From an uncultured Oscillospiraceae bacterium (lineage in GTDB: Bacteria; Bacillota; Clostridia; Oscillospirales; Ruminococcaceae), in assembly GCA_934462925.1 (NCBI GenBank), contig CAKSIT010000015.1, forward strand, positions 1 to 64,000: a stretch of 64,000 nucleotides of DNA, in the 5' to 3' direction. Position numbers and translations under genes: made by a program. The stretch's first letter is position 1. Every line of letters begins with the position of its first letter. Below the pieces are notes generated by a model. It ran no database searches, had not been told where the DNA came from, and saw nothing but the letters and a program-made list of their open reading frames with translations. Shown here piece by piece: positions 1-8,129 of this stretch.

Positions 1-76
1 GCCTCGGGAAGCCCGAGGCAAAAAAGTTATTTCAAAGCCCGCATACGCGGGCAAAATGGACTTTTTCGACAGACTG
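1..76 (+). repeat. Family A hairpin-chain element, copy 1 (cut by window edge)
   Basis: This is the right-hand part of the element seen whole at 3327-3583. It contains the GCCTCGGG/CCCGAGGC hairpin, the GCCCGC/GCGGGC hairpin and the terminal TTTTTCGACAGACTG. A further stem-loop at 77-106 directly abuts the element end. Confidence 0.85.
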
Positions 77-106
77 AGGCGCTCACCGCTGAAGCAGTGA
101 GCGCCT
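77..106. terminator. Stem-loop abutting family A copy 1
   Basis: The inverted repeat AGGCGCTCAC...GTGAGCGCCT lies just beyond the stop of the broken gene at 111-1365, so it is probably that gene's terminator. In the direction of that gene there is no T-run: the family A end follows immediately instead. A T-run (GTTTTT) exists only on the plus-strand side. Confidence 0.55.
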
Positions 107-110
107 GTTT

Positions 111-1365
111 TTATAGCAGGAAACGCCCGAAAACCACCATATCCCCCGCCTCGGCGCTTTCCTCGCTCACTATCGCCGCGTCAACGCTCCTGTTCGCCTC
201 GCGCAAGAACGTCGCGAGCGCTTCTGCGGCGTTTTTAGAGGTGTTTGAAACAAACGAGTTCATAAGAACAAGCACCTTGCACGCATGGTATTCCGCAAGA
301 ATGTCCCCTATTCTTTCCGCTTCGTCCTTTACGGTGACTCACTGCGCGTGAAACAGCCCCTGCGTATCAATAAGGCGAATGCAGTGAACGTCCGCCGCTT
401 CCGCTTTCCGCCCGAGCCACCGCGAACTGCGCGGCGTTCTCCCCGCTGAAAAGCCTGTCGTTCCCGCGGAACATTATGCGAAGATTGCCGATAAGATATT
501 CCTTTGACCCGTCCTCGCTCATAAGCAGGTCTGCTGCAAGCTCAGAACCCATGTCGCCCTCGCCGAGCGCCGCAGCGAACCTTATCCCGCTGCAATAGTC
601 TTCGGCATAAGCTCCAAAGGACCTCAGCTTCTCAATAAACCCGTTAAGCTCGCCGTTTACGATTTCGAGAGTACGCTCCCAGAGTTCCGCAATATTCCCC
701 GCAAAACCCTCGTACCCGCTTACAAGGCTTATAAACGCCGACGTATTCCCGCGCCCCTTTTTCTTCGCAGCCATAGTCTCGCGGTACAGCATACACAGCT
801 TTTCGGGGTCGAACGCCGCAAGCTTTTCGGCAAGCCCGTCCTTAAGCCGCGCATTCTCCGCCTTTGTAAGGCTTCTGAGCTTGTAGAACAGCGACTCGTT
901 GGCGGGCTTTTCAAGCGAAGCGTCAAGAGCTTTCCCGCACCTCTGCGCCCACTCGCCGGCGTTCATCGGGTTCTTCTCATACGCCTTTGTCACGGAAAAC
1001 AGAAGCTCGCCGAACGCCGCGTTATCGTCGGTTATGTCCGCAAGACTCCTCGGTATAAGCTCGCCCATAACAATAAGCTTGTCCTTGGGTATGTCGGCAG
1101 AGTCGGTCACGGTGATTTCGGTATTCGCCGTAGTTCCCTTGCCGTTCGCCTCTCTCATTGAGAGAAGCGACATAACAGCTTCACTCCTTGCAAGCGACTC
1201 CACAAAAGACGACTTCCCCGACTGCGTTGCGCCAATAAGTCATATAGCCCCGCCCTTGCCGCAAAGCCTGTATACGGCGTTTACGGATACGCCGTTTGCG
1301 CTTACGCTTTCGTTCATGGCGGTTTCTCCCGCGTGTATCTTGTCTGCGTTTGTGTATGTTGTCAT
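111..1365 (-). pseudogene. Broken P-loop GTPase-like gene
   Basis: Read from an ATG at 1365, the conceptual protein has an N-terminal Walker A/G1 motif (GATQSGKSS), a possible switch threonine (GTTANTE) and, near the C-terminus, a G3-like RLIDTQGL. It is therefore likely a dynamin- or GTPase-like P-loop protein of about 418 codons. Three lesions break it: an in-frame TGA at 1240-1242 just before the P-loop, a one-base frameshift at about 395-420, and a TGA at 339-341 soon after the DTQGL motif. The remaining open part is 367-1203. TGA is an ordinary stop elsewhere in this window, so recoding is unlikely. No NKxD motif is evident; a VLVLMNS stretch stands where it might be. The specific family is unknown to me. 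Confidence 0.6.
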
Positions 1366-1439
1366 ATTATCCTTGTATGATATAGTTAAGCCCCATATCA
1401 TATCCTTACAAAAATATATGAAATATCAGTAATAAATAC

Positions 1440-3161
1440 TCATTCTGCATTATCTTCAATATACTTTACAGCCCAATCAAGCTCATAATCTTGCTTGTCA
1501 TGGAATATCTTCATCGCTGCATCGTGATCGAACGGTATACGCACCTCAACGGGATTGCGGCTTACTCGGTCGGATTTGGTGTCTATGTTAGGCTCACCGT
1601 CCTCGTTCAATACCAGACCTGTGGGATAATACACTGTCACAATGCCGCCTGACAAAGTGCTTATACCTCCCGTTTCCTGATTACAGCCGCACGGATCAGT
1701 AATACCTGCGACAGTAACATTCGGCAGCTTTGAAAGATACAACGACAAGCCGTCACCTGCACTGGCGCATTGATAATTGGTCAGTGCAACGGCCTTCAGA
1801 TCTGCAAATTCGCCTGTGCCATGTATTTTATGATCGGCTACACAGGTGTACTTTCCGTCCTTGCGTATTCCGAGACCCTGACCGTACCAGTCCTTGTCTG
1901 TCAGCAGATCGCACAGTGCTATACCTATTTCGTCGAAGCCTCCCTCATTGTTACGCAGGTCGATGACAAGGTATTCCATACCCTGCGATCTCAAATCGTT
2001 CAGCTTTTCACGGAACATATCTCTCGCATACTTCTGATCACCTGTCAGATAGCCGGCATAGTCCTGAAATGATGAACCCATTGTTTCCGCTGTCACTTTG
2101 AGATAACCACACTTATCATCGAGCATCTTGGTGCTGAAGTTTTCCTCTAACAGTTTATCAGGATCGATTCCTCTGAAAGCAGCCATTGCCTTCATCTTTG
2201 TTTTCACGCCGCCCTTGTCATGTACAGTGACCGTCTGTTCACTGCCGTTTTCGTCTATGAAAGACACTTCAAGCGTATCATTGCCCGCAAGGTCAAGGTT
2301 CATCACATCAAGCATTTTTTCATTCGTTTTGACGGGTATACCGAGGTCTGGAACATCTTCCTCGGCCGCCTGCAAAATGGGCTTGCCGTTCCATTTTGTG
2401 ATAACAGTTCCGTCTTTTATGCCAAGATCATTTGCGGTTTCATCGGTGCAGACGGCTATGACCTCGCCGCTATCCAGTTTAACTGTTGCGAAGCCGTAAT
2501 CGTGAAGTGCGAAGGTGATGACCGATTTGTAAGCCTCATCATCAAAATCGGCATCGACTCCGACATGACCGTCGTGAAGCTCGGCACAGAACATCATGAC
2601 TGCATCAGCAAATTTGCCTGCGCTCTGCTCCCTCTCGGCTTCCTCGACCATCGGCATATACTTTGCTTCAAGCTCAGAAAAATCGACATCTTTCCATTCT
2701 TTTAGGATATAGTGTTCGTCCATATCCATAACAAGTGAATGAAAAGACTTGGTATAGCTTTCCCTTGAATGATTGAAAATATTGGGCGAAGTCGCACAGA
2801 AATAAAAACTGCAAAGGCAGGACAAAATGCCGGTTAGCACAGCGGTTATACGGTAGCCTGTCCTGTGCTTTGCAAACAGCGCAGGTATCAGGGCAAGCAC
2901 TGCGATAATATACATCACAAAGAAATCGCCGAGAAATACTATCGGTGCGCCGACAATATATATGAAAGCATGAACAGCGCAGATCAGCAGCGGCACAATA
3001 CAAAGCAGCCGCCATAATCGCAGCTTCTTTAAGTCATCCTTCCATATGTGATGAAGTACCGCAAGGATCAGCATAGTGAGCAGTACAGCCGCACACCATA
3101 CGATATGCGTTACATTAACCGTGGAAAATACATGGCGGAGTGTATCAAAAACGTTTCTCAC
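1440..3161 (-). CDS. Membrane-anchored S41 (C-terminal processing) peptidase-like protein
   Basis: The protein has 573 aa and starts at a GTG with GAGG upstream. Residues about 15-140 form roughly four hydrophobic membrane segments, and the rest is a predicted extracellular S41 domain. The DLRNNEGGFDE strand and the serine-containing NYQCASAGDGLSLYL segment match the S41 core, where CASAGD would carry the nucleophile. An LGIKDGTVITKWNGKPI stretch resembles the PDZ-like region. Codon usage and GC are visibly lower than in neighbouring genes, and the gene lies between two family A copies, which suggests acquisition by transfer. The substrate is unknown; such proteins often degrade or process exported proteins. 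Confidence 0.75.
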   Translation of the reverse strand: MRNVFDTLRHVFSTVNVTHIVWCAAVLLTMLILAVLHHIWKDDLKKLRLWRLLCIVPLLICAVHAFIYIVGAPIVFLGDFFVMYIIAVLALIPALFAKHRTGYRITAVLTGILSCLCSFYFCATSPNIFNHSRESYTKSFHSLVMDMDEHYILKEWKDVDFSELEAKYMPMVEEAEREQSAGKFADAVMMFCAELHDGHVGVDADFDDEAYKSVITFALHDYGFATVKLDSGEVIAVCTDETANDLGIKDGTVITKWNGKPILQAAEEDVPDLGIPVKTNEKMLDVMNLDLAGNDTLEVSFIDENGSEQTVTVHDKGGVKTKMKAMAAFRGIDPDKLLEENFSTKMLDDKCGYLKVTAETMGSSFQDYAGYLTGDQKYARDMFREKLNDLRSQGMEYLVIDLRNNEGGFDEIGIALCDLLTDKDWYGQGLGIRKDGKYTCVADHKIHGTGEFADLKAVALTNYQCASAGDGLSLYLSKLPNVTVAGITDPCGCNQETGGISTLSGGIVTVYYPTGLVLNEDGEPNIDTKSDRVSRNPVEVRIPFDHDAAMKIFHDKQDYELDWAVKYIEDNAE

Positions 3162-3307
3162 AAGAACCTACCTCAGATGTTTTTTATTTTAGCAGGCAAA
3201 TCGGGTTTCTGCCCACCACTATCAGTAATTATACATCATCGCCCCAAAAAAGTCAATCATTCAGCGACAGAAAGAAAAATATTTATACATAGAAAGGAAA
3301 CGAAAAT

Positions 3308-4169
3308 ATGAGCAAAATAGGTTATAGAGACCGTCGAAAACCCCCCATACGGGGGTTTTCCGCCGAAACATCCTACGACATTGCGAAGCGCTGCTTCGCA
3401 AGTCAGCACAATTTGCACTCCGTGCAAATTGTGCCACTGCGCGCACTGCGTAAACCATGCGTAGCATGGTGTCGCGTAAACACTTGTGCGGATAGAAGTG
3501 TTTTTTGCCTCGGGAAGCCCGAGGCAAAAAAGGTTATTTCAAAGCCCGCATACGCGGGCAAAACTGACTTTTTCGACAGACTGAATAGGTTATATCCGTG
3601 TTTCTACGGAACATCAGGAAACAGCCCGTCAGCAGGAGATCATGGACAACTATCAGGTTGACCGTATCTTCTCAGAGAAGCTGTCAGGAGCGAACGCAGA
3701 CCGTCCGCAGCTCAAAGCTATGCCTGACTATGTGCGTGAGGGCGATACGCTGTATGTGGAAAGCGTCAGCCGTCTGGGACGCTCCACACGGGACTTGCTG
3801 AACATCATCGACACGCTCACTGACAAGGGCGTTACGCTTGTCAGCCACAAGGAGAACATCGACACCGACACGCCTACGGGAAAATTTATGCTCACCGTGT
3901 TCGCTGCCCTCTCACAGTTGGAGCGTGAGCAGCTCAAACAGCGTCAGCGTGAGGGCATCGAGATTGCTAAGGCACAGGGCAAGTACACAGGCAGAAAGCC
4001 TATCCCGATTGATTGGACGAAATTCGGTCAGCTTTATGGGGAATGGAAGTCCAAGAGCATCACAGGCAGGGACTTTATGCGGAGAATGGATATGTCGGCA
4101 AATACTTTCTACCGCCGTGTAAGGGAGTATGAAGCTACCCACCACATCACCGAGCAGACCACCGCTTGA
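3308..4169 (+). pseudogene. Serine recombinase (resolvase/invertase family) split by a family A element
   Basis: The start MSKIGY is encoded at 3308-3325, where family A copy 2 interrupts it. The reading resumes after 3594 with IRVSTEHQETARQQ and continues to 4169. RVS would hold the catalytic serine. Further resolvase landmarks are YVESVSRLGRSTRDL, GKFMLTVFAALSQLEREQ and a C-terminal helix-turn-helix (ITGRDFMRRMDMSANTFYRR). Excising the element and one copy of its 11-bp duplication restores one continuous frame of about 197 codons. The largest remaining open part (3642-4169) lacks the catalytic serine, so the gene is almost certainly inactive. It probably came from a mobile element. Confidence 0.9.
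3327..3583 (+). repeat. Family A hairpin-chain element, copy 2 (complete, 257 bp)
   Basis: Imperfect terminal inverted repeats (GAGACCGTCGAAAA at the left, TTTTTCGACAGACTG at the right) enclose about seven hairpins, among them GCACAATTTGCAC/GTGCAAATTGTGC, TTGCGAAGC/GCTTCGCAA, ACCATGC/GCATGGT, GCCTCGGG/CCCGAGGC and GCCCGC/GCGGGC. It is flanked by the 11-bp direct repeat AATAGGTTATA at 3316-3326 and 3584-3594, inside the recombinase gene. No convincing coding capacity. Confidence 0.9.
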
Positions 4170-4377
4170 CAATAGTCGTCAGCGGAACGGAAATACCCCG
4201 CACAGCCGTCCGAGCCTGCACATTACTCCATAAGCCGTCCCTGCCGGAAACACCCATCCCAATGGGCTTAAGCACCTGCCCTGCTAGTCCATTTAGCACG
4301 ATTCGCCCACAACGGCAACCGCCAAAAGGGCATTACGCCCGCAAAAAGCGCGAACGTTCGCCGCCCGCGCCTGCACA

Positions 4378-5037
4378 TTACTCCCCCGTGCCGTCCTCGT
4401 TGGAAATGTCCACACCAAGGGTTTTTAGTATCTCTAAAATCTCCTGCTTGCCCCTGCGAAGCTCCTCCGTTACGCCGACCAGCCACCGCGTAAACTCCTT
4501 AAGCTTGCCTATCAGCAAATCCGCCTGCTGCTGAAACGTAAGCTCGGGGACAACTATGCCCTTTATCTGCTTTATGGAGAGCCACTTCATTCGCCCGTTG
4601 CCCGTGGAAGCAGCCGCGCTGCGAAGCCTGCCCATGCCCTCATCGCCCTGAAGCCAGTAGCACAGCCACCGCGGAATCACCTTGCTTTCGTCCGCGGTTA
4701 TCATGTAAATGTTGCCGCTTGCAACTATCTTTTCTTCGCCAATTTCGCCCACAATCTCCACCTTGAACGGCGTGTCGTTTTTGGTGAGAAGAATCATGTT
4801 CTCCTTTAAGCAGTACCGCCCGACGTCCCTGCCCAGCGCCTCGGGGTCGAAGCTTCTGAGCTGCTGCGTGTTCAGCTGGAGCGAACCGCCGCTTATATCC
4901 GCAAGCGAGAGATAGCGCCAACCCGTTTCCCTGTCGGTAAGGCACGCTTCAAGCTCCGCTGCGGTAAGCTGCACTCCCCTTGAAATATCCGTTATAACGC
5001 TGCCCAGCAGCACTCCCTTGCTTTTTTTGCCTGCCAT
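4378..5037 (-). CDS. Orphan HsdS-like restriction specificity half-subunit
   Basis: The ATG at 5037 is preferred over an upstream GTG because AAGGAG lies 8 bases before it. The protein has about 219 aa and resembles a single target-recognition domain of type I specificity subunits. Visible landmarks are WRYLSLADISGG near the start, then NMILLTKND, ASGNIYMITAD, RWLCYWLQGDEG and the terminal SIKQIKGIVVPELTFQQQADL block with a following helix. Normal HsdS has two such halves, and there is no HsdM or HsdR nearby. The adjacent inactivated recombinase suggests a remnant of a mobile or shuffling locus. Function on its own is uncertain. Confidence 0.7.
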   Translation of the reverse strand: MAGKKSKGVLLGSVITDISRGVQLTAAELEACLTDRETGWRYLSLADISGGSLQLNTQQLRSFDPEALGRDVGRYCLKENMILLTKNDTPFKVEIVGEIGEEKIVASGNIYMITADESKVIPRWLCYWLQGDEGMGRLRSAAASTGNGRMKWLSIKQIKGIVVPELTFQQQADLLIGKLKEFTRWLVGVTEELRRGKQEILEILKTLGVDISNEDGTGE

Positions 5038-5377
5038 ATCACGCACTCCTTACCTATGGTTTTCTCAAACATCTATATACTACCATATTCGCGCGGAAAA
5101 GTCAAGCGCCGCGCACGTTCGCCGTCTGCGATAATTATGCAACGCTGCCTGCGCCTGCTTCGCCCATATTCGGTTTGAATGAAAGCTAACGCTCTGTGCA
5201 AGCCAAAGCTTGATTTAGTAAAACCATGATTATTGCAAATCCGGAAAAGTTGATTTTTCGGGCGTTTTGTCGCAAAAAGCGTAAATTTTCTGCAAAAACG
5301 CATATTTTTTGCTTGACAATGTGCGCATTTCGTGTTAAAATGTCAACAGTTTTATAAAACCAGAGAAGAGCAAACTC
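5038..5377. other. Intergenic region
   Basis: It separates the HsdS-like gene from the plus-strand ORF at 5378 and contains that ORF's promoter (5313-5341). The rest is AT-richer sequence in which I see no gene. Confidence 0.5.
5313..5341 (+). promoter_or_regulatory. Sigma-A-type promoter
   Basis: TTGACA, a 17-bp spacer and TAAAAT. It is near consensus and lies about 36 bp upstream of the start codon at 5378. Confidence 0.75.
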
Positions 5378-5977
5378 ATGAACATTAACCCCACAACTCA
5401 CGACAACCTGTCGGCAGCTTTATTATCGCGTGCAAAGCATGGCAGCGTTATCATCGGTCTTGACGAAATCGACCTCGCGCAGCTCGGCATAACGCAGTCC
5501 ACCCATGTGTCCGCAGCTTTCGCAGCGCATGGTTTCGCAACGGCTGACCCCGCAGCACACGCCCTTGCGACAGCTGACATCGCAACATCTACCGCCACAG
5601 CACACGACCCCGCGACGGCTTCGCCTTACACAGCGCGACGGCTTCGCCTTACACAGCGCGACGGCTTCGCCTTACACAGCGCGACGGCTTCGCCTTACAC
5701 AGCGCGACGGCTTCGCCTTACGCAGCGCGACGGCTTCGCCTTACGCAACGCGACGGCTTCGCCTTACGCAAGGCGGCAACGCCGACAAACCGTGCGCGCA
5801 GGGCGGATGTTCGGCGGAAAAGTCACTTTAGTGACTTTTTCGACAGTCTGTTGCACTCCCTTATGGGAGTGCAGTTTTATACTCATTTTCAAAATGAAAG
5901 CCAAATTTTTGGGCGAAGAAAACGCATTTACCCCGCACGAACACACGTCCTGCCCTCCTCGGCGGTCTGTTAAATGA
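5378..5977 (+). CDS. Hypothetical ORF whose 3' half is made of repeats
   Basis: A near-consensus promoter and an AGAAGAG ribosome-binding site precede the ATG. The first 45 residues (MNINPTTHDNLSAALL...) look like ordinary protein, but I recognise no family. From about residue 46 the sequence becomes repetitive. The seven 23-bp repeats at 5611-5771 are then translated as changing frames of the same DNA, because 23 is not a multiple of three, and the ORF runs on through a partial family A element. Most likely a short gene or gene remnant was fused to repeat DNA. Its last 8 bases overlap the end of the convergent gene at 5970. Confidence 0.35.
   Translation: MNINPTTHDNLSAALLSRAKHGSVIIGLDEIDLAQLGITQSTHVSAAFAAHGFATADPAAHALATADIATSTATAHDPATASPYTARRLRLTQRDGFALHSATASPYTARRLRLTQRDGFALRNATASPYARRQRRQTVRAGRMFGGKVTLVTFSTVCCTPLWECSFILIFKMKAKFLGEENAFTPHEHTSCPPRRSVK
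5611..5771 (+). repeat. Seven tandem 23-bp repeats
   Basis: The unit CGCGACGGCTTCGCC followed by TTACACAG starts at 5611, 5634, 5657, 5680, 5703, 5726 and 5749. The last units drift (TTACGCAG, TTACGCAA). Each unit carries a small GGC-TTC-GCC hairpin. There are no spacers, so this is not CRISPR. Confidence 0.9.
5772..5850 (-). repeat. Family A element, copy 5 (partial, left end)
   Basis: It matches the left half of copy 4 (the CGCGCAGNGCGGATGTTCGGCGGAAAA region) and ends in TTTTTCGACAGTCTG at 5850. The outermost hairpin has a different sequence (GTCACT/AGTGAC instead of CCCCC/GGGGG) but the same pairing. The inner side runs into the 23-bp repeats. No right end is found. Confidence 0.7.
5852..5873. 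terminator. Stem-loop TGCACTCCC/GGGAGTGCA
   Basis: A perfect 9-bp stem with a 4-base loop, directly abutting the family A copy 5 end. It lies downstream of the minus-strand gene ending at 5970. A short T-run is present on the plus-strand side only. Confidence 0.55.
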
Positions 5978-6797
5978 ACGGCGATATATTTCCCTGCGCG
6001 TTATTTTTCGAGGGCGAATACAGGTCTTCGCGGGAGAGAAGCGGCGCGTCGGGCAGAGAACTGAGCGCTTCTGGGTCTGCAAGAACCGTTTCATTCGGCG
6101 CAAGCTCTATCTCCTTGCCCCATGTAAAGCGTATTCTGAGCGGCTTACTGCCGCTGTTGCAAACATACACGCGCTCAACGTCCGCAGGCTCGCCGCGCAG
6201 GCTTGCAGAGGCAAACGGGTCGTAAAACTCAATGGAGTTATTTTTGTAGGGGAAGTACCGCGCCTCGCCGTCCGCCAACAGCACCGAATCCTGAAACATT
6301 CCGAGATGAACGTACATCTTCTCCATTTTAACCTCGCCGTTTCTGTTCTTGCAGTAAACCGAATCAAAATAGTACTTGCTGTCCGCCGAAAGCGAAAGCA
6401 GCATTGAACCGTTTTCGAGCGCCTGCGCTTTTTCCCTTGTACGCCCCAGCGCCGCCAGAATAAGCTCGTGCAGCTGCGCGAAAAGCTCCTCCCCCCGCTC
6501 ACCCATGAAATGCTTAAGGCAGTCGGAAAGCGCCTGCTTCTTTTGCTCGTTTACGTCGTATGCGTAATAATTCGCCGCGACAAGGCTCTTTTTGAGCGTG
6601 TACAGCGTATTGTGGGTCTGCACCTCGAGAATGTCGCCCTTGTCGGTTACGCTCTGCACCGTCGATGTGTGAATGAACAATCCGTCGGGGCAAAGCGCAG
6701 AAGTATGGCCGTAAACCACGCCTTTCACAATATATTTGCTTTTGCTTTCTTCCTCGTATGCATACTCCTTAAAATACCAGTTTCTAAGTTCCGTCAT
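5970..6797 (-). CDS. Hypothetical protein
   Basis: I chose the ATG at 6797 (MTELRNWYFKEYAY) because GAGGAAGG lies 9 bases upstream. The protein has 275 aa, no signal peptide and no membrane segment. I recognise no family. The first 100 residues (YIVKGVVYGH, GLFIHTSTVQSVTD, LEVQTHNTLYTLK) have an alternating beta-rich pattern like small regulatory or binding domains. The middle is helical, and the C-terminus returns to beta-strand-like sequence (RVYVCNSGSKPLRIRF). It is a single-gene unit with its own promoter at 6968-6996, so a stand-alone cytoplasmic role is likely. Confidence 0.6.
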   Translation of the reverse strand: MTELRNWYFKEYAYEEESKSKYIVKGVVYGHTSALCPDGLFIHTSTVQSVTDKGDILEVQTHNTLYTLKKSLVAANYYAYDVNEQKKQALSDCLKHFMGERGEELFAQLHELILAALGRTREKAQALENGSMLLSLSADSKYYFDSVYCKNRNGEVKMEKMYVHLGMFQDSVLLADGEARYFPYKNNSIEFYDPFASASLRGEPADVERVYVCNSGSKPLRIRFTWGKEIELAPNETVLADPEALSSLPDAPLLSREDLYSPSKNNAQGNISPFI

Positions 6798-6967
6798 AAT
6801 TATGCCTTCCTCATGTTCGCACGCAAAGTCTTTCCGCTGCCGACCAACTGCCTGCGGCGCTGCTGTCCGCATACGGTACAGCATTTACCGGCAGGCAGTC
6901 CGCCTAGCGGTGAGCGGCAAGTCTGAGCTTTTGCCGCTGCATTTTGGTTTATATAAACCATGCATAA

Positions 6968-6996
6968 AGTATAGCATATTCGCGCTATTTTGTCAA
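6968..6996 (-). promoter_or_regulatory. Sigma-A-type promoter for the gene at 5970-6797
   Basis: On the minus strand: TTGACA, 17-bp spacer, TATACT. The roughly 160-nt leader that follows shows no recognised riboswitch. Between 6798 and 7203 I otherwise see only the hairpin at 7089-7115. Confidence 0.75.
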
Positions 6997-7088
6997 GGGG
7001 GCGGGCGATTTTTTTCAAGCGGCTCAGATTATCAAAAGGCATTCAAGGCTGTTGAGAACGGTGCAGCTGTGCCTTTATCGGCAGCAAA

Positions 7089-7115
7089 AGCCGCCATACG
7101 CTTGGCAAGGCGGCT
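7089..7115 (-). terminator. Stem-loop AGCCGCC/GGCGGCT
   Basis: A seven-bp stem followed by TTTTG on the minus strand, about 90 bp beyond the stop of the phosphatase gene at 7204. Confidence 0.4.
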
Positions 7116-7203
7116 GTAACTTTGTTTGGTTAATGCGCGGCTGTTTGCGAAGTCATACCGCGCGCGGAGCTAACGCGGCGCATGAAATTTGCGGACTACG
7201 GCG

Positions 7204-7746
7204 CTAATCCAGCCGCATGAGCTTGCAGTTCTCTATTCCCGCGCTCCAGAAGCTGCGCAGCGGCAGCCCCTTTACGCGGCAGACTATGCTTGAGTTCATA
7301 GCGCCGTGACCTACTATAAGAACGTCCCTGCCCTGCGCGAGGAGCGGGTTCACGCGCTCGCTAAGGAACTGCCCCGTGCGCGCGAAAAGCTCGTCAAGGC
7401 TCTCGCCGCCCTCTACGGGGGCGTAGCTTTCGGGCGAAGAAAACAGCGCGCGTATCGGGTTTTCGGGGTCGTCAACGCAGCTTCCCTCGCACGCGCCAAA
7501 GCTCATTTCAACAAGGCGCTCGTCCGTTATTATGGGGACTTCCCTGCCGCGAAGCAGTATTTGTGCGGTCTGCACCGCGCGTGTAAGCGGCGAGCAGAAG
7601 CACACGTCAAAGTGTACGCCTGCGTACTCCTCACGGGCGCGCTCCGCCATTTGCAGCCCCTGCGCGTTCAGCGGGATATCCGTGCGCCCCTGAAGCCTGC
7701 GCGCGTTGTTCCAGTCGGTGCGCCCGTGGCGCATTATGTAAAGCAT
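7204..7746 (-). CDS. Histidine phosphatase family protein
   Basis: The 180-aa protein begins MLYIMRHGRTDWN, which contains the family's RHG catalytic motif. It continues with FCSPLTRAVQTA, the acid residue region VEMSFGACEG and the second histidine motif LIVGHGAMNS. This is the phosphoglycerate-mutase/CobC-type branch of phosphohydrolases. The substrate cannot be told from sequence; cobalamin-pathway phosphatases, small sugar phosphatases and general phosphatases all share this size. AAGGAAA precedes the ATG. The gene stands alone between non-coding stretches. Confidence 0.88.
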   Translation of the reverse strand: MLYIMRHGRTDWNNARRLQGRTDIPLNAQGLQMAERAREEYAGVHFDVCFCSPLTRAVQTAQILLRGREVPIITDERLVEMSFGACEGSCVDDPENPIRALFSSPESYAPVEGGESLDELFARTGQFLSERVNPLLAQGRDVLIVGHGAMNSSIVCRVKGLPLRSFWSAGIENCKLMRLD

Positions 7747-8129
7747 AGCATTTCCTTTCCACGAGGGCTTTTACTGCCCGTACAGCATTTGTCCGCAGCG
7801 CTTTCAGGCGTTATGCCGAAATACGCCGTCCGCGTACTGTAATCATAACAAAACAGAAACTGCAATTATATGCAGACAATCGCGCGCTGCGCGCAGGCGC
7901 TTTTGTTTTCTTTTGTTCTGTTCTGTTTTGTTTTCTTTTGTTTTCTTTTGTTTTGTTTATGCACTTTTTCTGCGACAAATCGGTATTTTTCTGCGACAAA
8001 TCGCCTTTTGTCGGCGACAAAAAAGGGGGAACTTCCGCTCCCCCGAATTGTCTGCCCTACCCTTAAAGCTGTGTGAGCGGCGGCGCGCCTGCTGTCCGCG
8101 GAAAACGCCAGCGGCAGGCGCTCAGCGCG
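7747..8129. other. Non-coding stretch with low-complexity repeats
   Basis: Positions about 7900-7965 are a T-rich run of TTTTGTTTTC/TTTTGTTCTG units. Next come two direct copies of TTTTTCTGCGACAAATCG and a diverged third (about 7970-8020). I see no gene. Confidence 0.6.

Noticed and set aside
339..1242. Recoding of TGA as Trp or selenocysteine in the GTPase-like gene
   Set aside because: TGA serves as stop in several intact genes here, there is an additional frameshift, and no SECIS-like hairpin is evident after the codons.
5423..5605. Small minus-strand Cys-rich ORF (several CxxC pairs)
   Set aside because: No ribosome-binding site or promoter, and the plus strand of the same DNA has both. 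The cysteines come from GC-rich short repeats.
5611..5771. CRISPR-like array
   Set aside because: The 23-bp units are directly adjacent with no unique spacers, and there are no cas genes.
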